Positions 10,857 to 18,415 of a DNA stretch of 64,000 nt are shown here, piece by piece (positions within the stretch are counted from its first letter, which is position 1; the number at the start of each line of letters is the position of its first letter). Source of the DNA: Caulobacter vibrioides OR37 (lineage in GTDB: Bacteria > Pseudomonadota > Alphaproteobacteria > Caulobacterales > Caulobacteraceae). Below the pieces are notes generated by a model. The model was not told the origin of the DNA. It searched no databases and was given only the letters and a program-made list of their open reading frames with translations. Position numbers and translations under genes: made by a program. The stretch covers positions 17,416 to 81,415 of the forward strand of contig NZ_APMP01000020.1 in the NCBI RefSeq assembly GCF_000372645.1, in the 5' to 3' direction.

Positions 10857-11830
10857 GCGGCGGTCCTTTCGGCGGCGACGCGAAGCGGACGACGCGCGGT
10901 CCAGATCTTGACGGTCAGGCCCTCGCCCGTGGCGGGCGGCAGAGCGATGTTGCTTTCCAGCGCCAGGCCCGAGGCCTGAAGCCAGGTGACGATCTCGACG
11001 TCGTCGAAGCCCAGACGGCGGTGCTGATGGACCTCGCGCAGGAACTCGTGATCGTGCGGCGCGAAGTCGGCGATCAGCAGCAGGCCGCCGGGCGTCACCA
11101 GCCGGGCGGCCTCGGCCACGGCGCTGGCCGGATCCGACAGGTAGTGCAGCACCTGATGCACGGTGACGAGGTCGGCGCAGCCGCCCGGCAGTCCGGTGCG
11201 GAAGATGTCGCCGTGGCGCAGCTCGCAACGGGCGAGACCCGCCTTGGCCACCTCGTCGCGCGCGATGTTCAGCATCTGCTGCGAAAGATCCAGGCCCAGG
11301 GCGTTGCTGGCCCGCTTGCCCAGCAGGGTCAGCATCCGGCCCGCGCCGGCGCCCAGATCGACCATTTCGTCGAACGGCCCTTCGCCGGCGGCGCGCAGGA
11401 TCGCGGCCTCGACCTCGTCCTCGTCGACATAGAGCGAGCGGATCTCGTTCCAACGCGCGGCGTTGCGGGCGAAATAGGCCTGGGCGTCGGTCGAGCGCTC
11501 GGCTCGCACGGCGGCCAACCGATCGGCGTCGGCCCGGACGATCACATCGGCGTCGTCGATCAGGTCCAGCGCCTGCTCGACCAGGAACCGGCCGGGCGAC
11601 TTGGCCGCCAGGCGATAGAACACCCAGGCGCCGTCCGGAAACCGTTCGACCAGCCCGGCCTCGGCCAGCAGCTTCAGATGGCGCGACACGCGCGGCTGGC
11701 TCTGGTCGAGAATGCGGCACAGCTCCAGCACCGACAGCTCCTCGGCCGCCAGCAGGGCCAGGAGCCGCAGACGCGTGGACTCGCCGGCGGCGCGCAGCAC
11801 CTCGACGACCTGTTCGGCTGTAAGCTTCAT
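10853..11830 (-). CDS. ArsR-family regulator fused to a SAM-dependent methyltransferase (SahR-like)
   Basis: 325 residues. Residues about 1-95 form a winged-helix ArsR domain (LRAAGESTRLRLLALL, then QPRVSRHLKLL as recognition helix). Residues about 140-300 form a class I methyltransferase fold with MVDLGAGAGRML as the SAM loop and DLVTVHQVLHYL. ArsR regulators of the methionine/SAH cycle (SahR) are known in proteobacteria; this gene heads an operon of metF and metH and has a perfect palindrome at its start, which fits autoregulation with SAM or S-adenosylhomocysteine as the ligand. The ligand is inferred. No ribosome site precedes the ATG at 11830. Confidence 0.85.
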   Translation of the reverse strand: MKLTAEQVVEVLRAAGESTRLRLLALLAAEELSVLELCRILDQSQPRVSRHLKLLAEAGLVERFPDGAWVFYRLAAKSPGRFLVEQALDLIDDADVIVRADADRLAAVRAERSTDAQAYFARNAARWNEIRSLYVDEDEVEAAILRAAGEGPFDEMVDLGAGAGRMLTLLGKRASNALGLDLSQQMLNIARDEVAKAGLARCELRHGDIFRTGLPGGCADLVTVHQVLHYLSDPASAVAEAARLVTPGGLLLIADFAPHDHEFLREVHQHRRLGFDDVEIVTWLQASGLALESNIALPPATGEGLTVKIWTARRPLRVAAERTAA

Positions 11831-11832
11831 AG

Positions 11833-11856
11833 GGATATAAAGATATCTTTATATCC
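11833..11856. promoter_or_regulatory. perfect 24-bp palindrome, operator of the methionine operon
   Basis: The half GGATATAAAGAT is followed directly by its exact complement. It ends two bases before the start codon of the ArsR-methyltransferase gene, in a 43-base gap otherwise AT-rich for this genome. The position suggests that the site overlaps the core promoter and that the transcript is leaderless. A binding ArsR/SahR protein would block the polymerase. Confidence 0.8.
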
Positions 11857-11873
11857 GATTTGGCAAGAGAAGA

Positions 11874-12248
11874 TTATGCCCCGGCGTCGGCTTTGACCGG
11901 CTCCCAAAGCTCGATCTTGACCCCGGCCGGGTCCAGAAGCCAGGCGAAACGACCCATGCCGCCCTCGTCCTGCCGTCCCAGCGGCTCGACGCCCTCGGCG
12001 GCGGCCTTGGCCAGCACGCCATCGATATCGTCGACGATGAAATTGATCATGAACGGCGCGTTCGAAGGCTCGAAATATTTCGTGTCGGCCGCGAACGGCG
12101 ACCAGGTCGACTTACCCGCCGGATATTTGAACAGAGCCCCGCCCCAGCTCTGCACGTCGAAGCCCAGCACGCGGCCGTACCACTCGCGCAAGGCGGCGGG
12201 ATCCTCCGCCTTGAAAAAGATACCGCCCAGACCCAGAACCTTGGCCAC
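11874..12248 (-). CDS. VOC-family protein (glyoxalase/dioxygenase-like)
   Basis: 124-residue single-unit vicinal-oxygen-chelate fold: GGIFFKAEDPAALREWYGRVLGF at the start, FIVDDIDGVLAKAAAEGV in the middle and the ending DPAGVKIELWEP, whose Glu is a metal ligand in the family. The start is GTG at 12248, supported by TGGAGG seven bases upstream. Substrate unknown; such proteins include glyoxalases, antibiotic-binding proteins and dioxygenases. It is upstream of the methionine operon on the same strand but separated from it by the operator. Confidence 0.85.
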   Translation of the reverse strand: MAKVLGLGGIFFKAEDPAALREWYGRVLGFDVQSWGGALFKYPAGKSTWSPFAADTKYFEPSNAPFMINFIVDDIDGVLAKAAAEGVEPLGRQDEGGMGRFAWLLDPAGVKIELWEPVKADAGA

Positions 12249-12282
12249 TTTCGCGCCTCCAATCGCTGCGATGGTGCGAGCC

Positions 12283-12396
12283 TAGAGCGTGACGCCGAAA
12301 GTGGGAACCGGTTTCGGCGCGAGTCACGCTCTAAGTATTTGATTTAGAGCCTCGTTATCGCGTCAAAACGATTCCGTTTTGACGCGCGAGGCTCTA
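12283..12396. repeat. paired-hairpin intergenic repeat, copy 2
   Basis: Two palindromes, 12283-12333 (tagagcgtgac ... gtcacgctcta) and 12345-12396 (tagagcctcg ... cgaggctcta), joined by a linker containing agtatttgattt. Same architecture and same AGAGC/GCTCT ends as copies at 149-268 and 17072-17182, but with different inner stem sequence. It lies between two divergently transcribed genes and just upstream of the start at 12418. Confidence 0.85.
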
Positions 12397-12417
12397 GCAA
12401 GGTTTTGGGAACCTGCC

Positions 12418-12807
12418 ATGTTGCTTGCCGCCCTGATGCTGCTTTCCGCGCCCAACTGCCTGCCCCACGCGGGTCCGCAGCGCCTTGAGGGCGTGCTGGT
12501 CGCCCACACCTTTCCTGGTCCGCCGAACTTCGAGTCGATCAAGGATGGCGATACGCCCGAGCGTTACTGGCTGCTGCGCCTGGCCCGCCCGATCTGCGTC
12601 GCGAACGATCCAAAGGATCCCGAGACCGGCGAGGGCGCCAAGAACGTGCGCGAGATCCAGCTTATCCTGGCGCCCGAGGACTTCGCCCGCTACCGCCCGC
12701 TGCTCGGCAAGCCGATCATCGCCCAGGGCGATTTCATGAGCCCGATGAGCGGCCATCATCACACGTCGATCCTGCTGCAAGGCGTGACCCTGGCCCGCCG
12801 GCCTTAG
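12418..12807 (+). CDS. secreted protein, DUF4431-like
   Basis: 129 residues from the ATG at 12418, preceded by GGGAA; an earlier TTG in frame falls inside the repeat and is rejected. Short hydrophobic signal (MLLAALMLLSAPN), then LEGVLVAHTFPGPPNFESIKDGD and YWLLRLARPICV, a pattern I recall from DUF4431 domains. Function unknown. The C-terminus is His-rich (GHHHTS). Its stop overlaps the stop of the convergent HxlR gene. Confidence 0.75.
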   Translation: MLLAALMLLSAPNCLPHAGPQRLEGVLVAHTFPGPPNFESIKDGDTPERYWLLRLARPICVANDPKDPETGEGAKNVREIQLILAPEDFARYRPLLGKPIIAQGDFMSPMSGHHHTSILLQGVTLARRP

Positions 12808-13157
12808 GTTCGCAGCGACGCGGCCCAGGCTTCGGACCAGGCCATCAGCGGCCAGAGCGCGACGATCAACTCGGCGCCGCGCGCGGTCAGCCGATAGCCC
12901 CCATCGGCCGCCACCACGTCGGCCGCCCGAAGCTCGGCGAGGCGCGTGTTCAGGGTGCCCGGCGGCAGCTCCGCCGCCGCCAGCAGGGCTCGGAAGGTCA
13001 GCACCCGTCCCTCGCGCAGTTCCCAGACGATCCGCAGCGCGCCTCGCCGCCCCAGGAGGTCCAGCGCCGCCATGATCGGCTTGCCGGTCTCCGAGCCTCG
13101 GACCGCGCCCCCGGGAAGAGGTGCTTCAATTTTTGTAGCAACATCATCGGTCTTCAT
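12804..13157 (-). CDS. HxlR-type winged-helix regulator
   Basis: 117 residues from the ATG at 13157. The centre (MAALDLLGRRGALRIVWELREGRVLTFRALL ... LNTRLAELRAADVV ... YRLTARGAELI) is the winged helix of HxlR-type regulators. An upstream ATG at 13190 would overlap the divergent gene and lacks a ribosome site. The palindrome TACAAATTTTGTA lies immediately before the chosen start, so the gene likely represses itself and the divergent CMD-family gene. HxlR proteins commonly sense redox or electrophile stress. Confidence 0.75.
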   Translation of the reverse strand: MKTDDVATKIEAPLPGGAVRGSETGKPIMAALDLLGRRGALRIVWELREGRVLTFRALLAAAELPPGTLNTRLAELRAADVVAADGGYRLTARGAELIVALWPLMAWSEAWAASLRT

Positions 13158-13175
13158 GATACAAATTTTGTAGCA
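13131..13175. promoter_or_regulatory. operator region between HxlR gene and CMD-family gene
   Basis: A palindrome with arms TACAAA/TTTGTA at 13160-13172 and two direct copies of TTTTGTAGCA at 13131-13140 and 13166-13175. One copy is inside the start of the HxlR coding region. The spacing of about 35 bp would suit two dimers on adjacent helical faces. Confidence 0.55.
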
Positions 13176-13188
13176 CGGAGATCTCGCC

Positions 13189-13752
13189 ATGTCGCCCAGA
13201 ATGCCGCTCGCCGAAGCCCCCTATCCGCCCGCCGTCGATCGCACGCTGCGGACCTTGAAGACGCCCGGCGAGCAGCCTTTGTCGCTGTTCCGCACCCTGG
13301 CCCGGGACGAGCGACTGTTTGCCCGCTTCACTGGCGGCGGCCTTCTGGATCAGGGCCACCTGTCCCTGCGCGACCGTGAAATCGTCATCCATCGCGTCTG
13401 CGCCCTGAACGGCTGCGGCTATGAGTGGGGCGTGCACGCGGCGATCTTCGCCTCGGCGGCCGGTCTCGACGCCGAGCAGTTGGCGGCCACCGCCGCGCAG
13501 GGGATCGCGTCTTGCTGGAGTCCGCGAGACGCGCTGCTGATCGCCTTCTGCGATGCGGTGAACGCGAGCGCCGACATCGACGACCTTCTTTGGTCCCGAC
13601 TCGCCGACGCCTTCTCGGAAGAGGCCCGTCTCGAGTTGATGATGCTGGCCGGATTCTATCGGACCGTCAGTCTGCTCGCGAACGGCCTGCGCCTCCAGCC
13701 GGAAGCCTTCGCCACGCCGTTTCCGCCCCCTTGCTCCGGCTCCGAGATGTAA
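13189..13752 (+). CDS. carboxymuconolactone decarboxylase (CMD/AhpD-like) family protein
   Basis: 187 residues. RDREIVIHRVCALNGCGYEWGVHAAIFASAAGL is the CMD-fold helix pair; the Cys...Glu...His arrangement (CGYEWGVH) is a proton-relay motif of AhpD-like enzymes, though only one Cys is in the motif rather than CxxC. Start ATG at 13189 after CGGAG. It is divergent from the HxlR regulator and probably its target. Likely roles are detoxification of electrophiles or peroxides or a decarboxylase-like reaction; substrate unknown. Confidence 0.8.
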   Translation: MSPRMPLAEAPYPPAVDRTLRTLKTPGEQPLSLFRTLARDERLFARFTGGGLLDQGHLSLRDREIVIHRVCALNGCGYEWGVHAAIFASAAGLDAEQLAATAAQGIASCWSPRDALLIAFCDAVNASADIDDLLWSRLADAFSEEARLELMMLAGFYRTVSLLANGLRLQPEAFATPFPPPCSGSEM

Positions 13753-13769
13753 GGTCTCGCGCGACCCGC

Positions 13770-15911
13770 CTAGGGACCGCCGTAGTCGAAGCTGGGCGCC
13801 TTCTTCGCCTTGCCGCCCAGGGCGTAGGACAGGCCGATGGTGACGCGGCGCGAGTCGTAGCTGTACTCGGTGCGCTGACTCAGGCCCGGCTGGTCAATGA
13901 AATCCCGGATGCGGTTACCGGTGTTGAACAGGTCGCGGACGCTGGCCACGAGGAACAGCCGGTCATCGATCTTGCGCCGATAGCCAAGATTGATCCGGCC
14001 ATAGGCGGGTCCATGGCCCTGCGGCGTCAGGCGATTGGCGCGGACGACAAGGTTCAGTTGCAGCAGATCTGCGGGGGACATCTGCGCGTTCAGAGAGGCC
14101 TTGCCGCCGACCAGAACCGCCGAGCGCTTGGCTTGGACGGTCAGGTTTCCAGGATCGATCTCGGAATAGGTGGCGGTGGCGCTGGTGGTGTAGGTCAGCT
14201 TGGGCGCCAATCGTCCGCCCGCCGAAAGCTCCAGGCCGGCGTTGCGCTTTCGACCCAGGTTCCGCTTGGTGGACAGCAAGGTCCCGCCGTCCAGCGGGGT
14301 GAGGATATCGGTCACGGTATCGCGGATATCGCGCAGAAAGAGCGTCGCCATCCGATAGGTCGGTCCGTCGCGATATTCGTAGGACGCCTCGTAGCCGCGC
14401 GTTTCCTCCGGCTTCAGGTCCGGATTGCCGGCGGTCACGATCAGAGCTCCGGCGCGGCTGGGAAACGGGTTGAGATCATCCGGATCGGGCCGTTCGATCC
14501 GCTGGGCGTAGCTGGCCTTCAGCCGCCGCTTGTCGTCCAGCGCATAGTCCAGATAGAGCGACGGAAAAGCGCGGGTGTCGCTGTCGCGCCGCTCGCCGCC
14601 CAAGGTCAGTTGCCCGGTCGTGATCCGCGCGTGCTCGACCCGAACGCCTGTCTGCACGGTCAGCTTGCCGAAGGGCCGCTCCAACGTCGCATAGACCGCG
14701 GAAACGACCTGCCCGTAGTGGAAACGGTTGGCCTGCACTGGGTCCGGCGTCGCCGACGCCGCGCTGGCGCCGCGCGCGCCGCTGTTCTCGTAGAGATAGC
14801 CGTCGTCCTCGATCTGGCCGCCCGCGGTCAGCTTGGCGTCCTTGGGCAGGGGCTTGCGATAGTCGACCGAAGCCCGCGTCAGGGTCTGGCGCTGGTCGAA
14901 ATTGAACGACTCGTAGGCCCCGGCCGCCGGCGCGCCGAGACTGTAGAGATAGGGCTGACGGTCCTTGTTGATCGTCGAGCCGCGCGTCAGGCCCAGCGTC
15001 AGGTCGTGATCCTCGCCCGCCATCTTGCGGATCAGCTGGGTCTCGATCTCGTCGTCATAAACCCGGTTGGTCCGTCGCTCGTCCCGCGCGGACCGGCTCT
15101 GGCCCGCGGGCGATCGGACGACGAAGACGTCGTTCGGATGACTGAGGAAATCCAGCTGCATGACGTGCGCTTCCGCCGACAGCTTGGTGCGCGGATCGAG
15201 GTCGTAGTCGGCGGCCACGTGCGCCGTGCCGGTATAGGTGCTGGGATCGGCCCGACGAACATTGGCGCTTTCGACCTCACCGGCCTCACGACGGTTGTCG
15301 CTGATCGTCATATGACGCACGTCGCGTCTCACGGTCAGGTCGCCGTTCAAGGATAGCTTGTTGGCATTGTAGCCGAGCGACGCGCTCACATTGGCGTCGC
15401 CCTTGTCGCTGGCGCTGGCCTGGAGAGAGCCCGTGCGGCCCGCGCCATGGGCCTTCTTGCTGATCAGATTGATGACCCCGCCCGACCCGTTGGCGTTGAA
15501 GGCGGCCGGCGGGTTGGTGATGATCTCGACGCGGTCGTACTGATTGGCGGGGAGCTGTTGCAGGGCCGCCGCGCGGCCCGCGCCGTTGAAAAGACCGGAG
15601 GGCTTGCCGTCCACCAAGATGGTGACGTTCGGGTCGCCCCGCAGCGCGAGGTTTCCCTGAGCGTCGACCTCGACCGACGGAAGGTTGCCTAGCGCGTCGC
15701 CGATCGATCCTGTCGTCGCCTGCAGATCGCCGGAAAGGCTGTAAGCGCGCCGGTCTATGGCGCTGCGCACGCCGTCCTTGGATGGCGCGGACACCACGAC
15801 GCCATCGACCCTGTTAGGCGGACGGCTCGCGGCCGGAGGCGCCGGAGTCTGGGATGCGGGCTCCTGGACGGCGGGAGCTGCGAGGGCGGATAGGTCAAGT
15901 GAAACGATCAT
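13770..15911 (-). CDS. TonB-dependent receptor-like outer-membrane protein
   Basis: 713 residues. Plug domain about residues 50-165 (IGDALGNLPSVEVDAQGNLALRGDPNVTILVDGKPSGL ... YDRVEIITNPPAAFNANGSGGVINLISKK), then a long beta-barrel of the OMP_b-brl_3 type. The C-terminus IGLSYALGG is followed by a charged tail rather than ending in an aromatic residue, which is common in that barrel type. The N-terminus MIVSLDLSALAAPAVQ lacks basic residues, so the signal peptide is unusual; an in-frame TAG lies a few codons upstream, so the gene cannot extend. The transported substrate is unknown. Confidence 0.85.
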   Translation of the reverse strand: MIVSLDLSALAAPAVQEPASQTPAPPAASRPPNRVDGVVVSAPSKDGVRSAIDRRAYSLSGDLQATTGSIGDALGNLPSVEVDAQGNLALRGDPNVTILVDGKPSGLFNGAGRAAALQQLPANQYDRVEIITNPPAAFNANGSGGVINLISKKAHGAGRTGSLQASASDKGDANVSASLGYNANKLSLNGDLTVRRDVRHMTISDNRREAGEVESANVRRADPSTYTGTAHVAADYDLDPRTKLSAEAHVMQLDFLSHPNDVFVVRSPAGQSRSARDERRTNRVYDDEIETQLIRKMAGEDHDLTLGLTRGSTINKDRQPYLYSLGAPAAGAYESFNFDQRQTLTRASVDYRKPLPKDAKLTAGGQIEDDGYLYENSGARGASAASATPDPVQANRFHYGQVVSAVYATLERPFGKLTVQTGVRVEHARITTGQLTLGGERRDSDTRAFPSLYLDYALDDKRRLKASYAQRIERPDPDDLNPFPSRAGALIVTAGNPDLKPEETRGYEASYEYRDGPTYRMATLFLRDIRDTVTDILTPLDGGTLLSTKRNLGRKRNAGLELSAGGRLAPKLTYTTSATATYSEIDPGNLTVQAKRSAVLVGGKASLNAQMSPADLLQLNLVVRANRLTPQGHGPAYGRINLGYRRKIDDRLFLVASVRDLFNTGNRIRDFIDQPGLSQRTEYSYDSRRVTIGLSYALGGKAKKAPSFDYGGP

Positions 15912-15993
15912 CTCGACCTATCGCTTAAGTCGCGGAACGCTTCGGCGCTCGCAATGAGCGCCGAGGAGCTTTGTCAAGCTTCCGCCCCGCGCG

Positions 15994-16971
15994 TTAAGCC
16001 GCCACGGGCGAGGCCAGCGGTTCGCCGTGGAAGTAACGCCGCAGGTTCTCCAAGGTCAGGCTGACCATGGCGGGAAGGCTGTCCAGAGTGGCCCCCGCCG
16101 AGTGCGGCGTCAGCACCGTATGCGGCACGCCGACCCAGCGAGCGGGCGGCGTAGGCTCCTGCGCATAGACGTCCAGAGCCGCCATGCCCAGGGTTCCGGC
16201 CTTCAGGGCCTCGATCAGGGCGTCCTCGTCGATCAGCGCGCCGCGCGCGACATTGACGATCAGGCCTTGAGGCCCGACGGCTTCGATCACGGCCTTGTCG
16301 ATCAAATGACGGTTCGAGGCGTCGGAGCGCGAGCAGATCACCAGCACATCGCTGTCGCGCGCCAGGGCCATCAAGCTCTCGGCGCGACGATAGCCGCTGT
16401 CCTTGGGGCGCGGCCCCCACCAGGACACCTTCATCTCGAAGGCGCTCAGACGGTTGGCGACGGCCTCGCCGATGTGGCCCAGGCCGACGATGCCCGCCTT
16501 GCGGCCGCGCAGGCCGTGGCGCGGGGCCATGCGCTCCGCATGGGTCCAGTGGCCGCCGCGCAGGCGCTGATCGCCCTCGACGATGCCGCGCCAGGCGGCC
16601 AGAACCAGTCCCACCGCGTGGTCGGCGACATCGGCGGCGTTCAGCCCCGTCGAGTGGGTGACGGCGATGCCGTGCGCCTTGCACCACGGGACGTCGACGC
16701 CGTCATAGCCGACACTGACGCAGGCGATCAGACCCAGCTGCGGCATTTCCGACAGCATGTCGCGCGAGAGGGCGAACTCGCCCGCGTGGACGATGGCGCG
16801 CACGCGGCGCCCCGGTCCTTCCAGGAACGCGATCCGGTCGGGATAGTCCCAAAGTCGATGGACTTCGTAGGCGCCCTCCAGCATCGGCTGCAGCGGCATC
16901 AACATCTCGTGCGACAGCAGGATGTGGGGCTTTTCGACCGGGGTTTGCGGCATTGCGGGCGCGTCCTCCAT
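15994..16971 (-). CDS. D-2-hydroxyacid dehydrogenase (glyoxylate/hydroxypyruvate reductase type)
   Basis: 325 residues from 16971; an alternative start at 16953 is preceded by GGAGGA at a long spacing. The NAD(P) loop is GLGHIGEAV; catalytic residues fit the family: Arg in CSRSDASNRH, Glu in DVYAQEP and His in TPHSAG. VNVARGALIDEDALIEAL is the usual signature. It reduces small 2-keto acids or oxidises D-2-hydroxyacids; exact substrate not determined by sequence. Located 82 bases before the TonB receptor on the same strand. Confidence 0.9.
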   Translation of the reverse strand: MEDAPAMPQTPVEKPHILLSHEMLMPLQPMLEGAYEVHRLWDYPDRIAFLEGPGRRVRAIVHAGEFALSRDMLSEMPQLGLIACVSVGYDGVDVPWCKAHGIAVTHSTGLNAADVADHAVGLVLAAWRGIVEGDQRLRGGHWTHAERMAPRHGLRGRKAGIVGLGHIGEAVANRLSAFEMKVSWWGPRPKDSGYRRAESLMALARDSDVLVICSRSDASNRHLIDKAVIEAVGPQGLIVNVARGALIDEDALIEALKAGTLGMAALDVYAQEPTPPARWVGVPHTVLTPHSAGATLDSLPAMVSLTLENLRRYFHGEPLASPVAA

Positions 16972-17071
16972 GCGAGGCCGGTCGCGCGGACCGGCGGGAC
17001 AAACGTCTTGCGGACCAAGCTACTCCGCTGGGAGCGCTTGGCCAGACCTAAGCAGCACAAAGGCCCGCCGC

Positions 17072-17182
17072 TAGAGCCCTTTCCGAGTTGATTGATCCAA
17101 TCAGATCGGAAAGGGCTCCAAATCAAAAGCTTAGAGCATTTTTCGATCCGATAACCGTTTCACACTTATCGGAAAATGCTCC
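17072..17182. repeat. paired-hairpin intergenic repeat, copy 3
   Basis: Palindromes at 17072-17119 (tagagccctttccga ... tcggaaagggctcca) and 17132-17182 (tagagcattttccgat-like arm, with one extra base, against atcggaaaatgctcca) joined by aaatcaaaagct. It has the same AGAGC/GCTC ends and paired layout as copies at 149 and 12283. It lies downstream of the PfpI gene and upstream of the dehydrogenase gene. Confidence 0.8.
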
Positions 17183-17211
17183 AGACGGGCCTTCACGGTG
17201 GTGTTACGGGT

Positions 17212-17763
17212 TCAGTGTCGGCCTTCGGCGAACGCCTCGATCATCTTGGCGCAGAAGGCCGGCAGGTCGTCGGGCTTGCGCGAGGTGACCAGGCCGTCGT
17301 CGACCACCACTTCACGATCGACCCAGTTCGCGCCGGCGTTCTTCAGGTCGGTCTCCAGCGACGGCCACGAGGTCATTTCCTTGCCATCGACCGCGCCCGC
17401 GTTGATCAGCGTCCAGGGACCATGACAGATGGCCGCGATCGGCTTCCTGGCGGCGACGAAGTGGCGGATGAAGGCGATGGCCTTGGGCTCCAGCCGGAGC
17501 GCGTCGGGATTGATCACACCGCCCGGCAACACGATGCTGTCGTAGTCCTCAGGACGCGCGGCGGAGAGCTCGCGATCCACGGGTACGGCGCGGCCCTTGT
17601 CGTGGTGCTCCCAGCCCTGGATCTGGCCGGACTTGGGCGAGACCACCTCGACCTCCGCGCCGGCCGCCTTCAGCGCCTCGACGGGTTTCTCGAGTTCGGA
17701 TTGCTCGAAGCCATCGGTGGCCAGCACGGCCACCTTGTGGCCGGAGAGAGTTTGATCGGTCAT
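17212..17763 (-). CDS. DJ-1/PfpI family protein (glyoxalase/protease-like)
   Basis: 183 residues with the DJ-1/PfpI fold: VAVLATDGFEQSELEKPVEAL near the start, DSIVLPGGVINPDALR and the nucleophile elbow AICHGPW with the reactive Cys. Bacterial members of this type are stress proteins with deglycase/glyoxalase or peptidase activity. The gene stands between a repeat and a divergent secreted-protein gene. Confidence 0.9.
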   Translation of the reverse strand: MTDQTLSGHKVAVLATDGFEQSELEKPVEALKAAGAEVEVVSPKSGQIQGWEHHDKGRAVPVDRELSAARPEDYDSIVLPGGVINPDALRLEPKAIAFIRHFVAARKPIAAICHGPWTLINAGAVDGKEMTSWPSLETDLKNAGANWVDREVVVDDGLVTSRKPDDLPAFCAKMIEAFAEGRH

Positions 17764-17928
17764 GGCGGGGGATCCTTTGCGAACGTCGGGGGAGCGACAG
17801 GTCGCGGAGAAACCGGCTCGGCGCCCGGCGAGTTCCCGGCCATGCGCAAGGCCAAGCTGTGAACGACCGGCGCCGTCGCGGGTTTTGCTTGAAGCGCCAA
17901 GACGGCGCTCAACGCACGGAGAACCCTG

Positions 17929-18366
17929 ATGTTGACCAAGACGCTCGCCGCGACCGCGGCGCTCTCGATGCTGGTCTGCGGCGGCGCGGCCCTGGCCGCC
18001 CAGCCCAAGTCGTCGGCCGCCGTGGCCGCCCCCAAGCAGCCGATCCCCTACTCACAGCTCGACGCCTATCTGAAGGCCTCGCCCAAGGCGCGGGCCAACA
18101 AGGACTGGTGGTCGGGCTCGGCCTCGACCGGTTCGGCGACCGACACCTCGGCCACCGTTCCGATGCAGAGCTCGCCGATGACCGGGGCGACGACGCCGTC
18201 GGGCGACATGTCGGCGATGCCGCCGGCGACCACGCCGGACACCTCGGTGAATCCGCCGAGCAACAGCGCCTCGCCCAGCATGCCCTCGACGCCGCCGACC
18301 AACGCGCCGGCCCAGCCGAACACGCCGGACATGTCGTCGCCCGCCAATCCGACGCAACCCAAATAG
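17929..18366 (+). CDS. secreted Ser/Pro/Thr-rich protein of unknown function
   Basis: 145 residues; GGAGAA precedes the ATG. A clear signal peptide (MLTKTLAATAALSMLVCGGAALAA) is followed by a short helical stretch (IPYSQLDAYLKASPKARANKDWW) and then a low-complexity Ser/Pro/Thr/Met tail rich in SPSMPS and PANPTQP. Probably periplasmic and disordered. No family recognised. It shares a terminator with the convergent RTX gene. Confidence 0.75.
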   Translation: MLTKTLAATAALSMLVCGGAALAAQPKSSAAVAAPKQPIPYSQLDAYLKASPKARANKDWWSGSASTGSATDTSATVPMQSSPMTGATTPSGDMSAMPPATTPDTSVNPPSNSASPSMPSTPPTNAPAQPNTPDMSSPANPTQPK

Positions 18367-18374
18367 GCCCGAAC

Positions 18375-18415
18375 GCGGCGGAGCGGCCCCGAGACGCCTC
18401 CGGCCGCTCCGCCGC
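18375..18415. terminator. bidirectional hairpin between convergent genes
   Basis: A 14-bp perfect stem, gcggcggagcggcc (18375-18388) with ggccgctccgccgc (18402-18415), around a 13-base loop, filling the gap between two stop codons. There is no T-run, so termination would need Rho or the stem may only protect 3' ends. Confidence 0.6.

Noticed and set aside
17760..18035. 91-codon minus-strand open frame upstream of PfpI
   Set aside because: Overlaps the signal-peptide region of the secreted protein on the other strand and has no ribosome site or domain.
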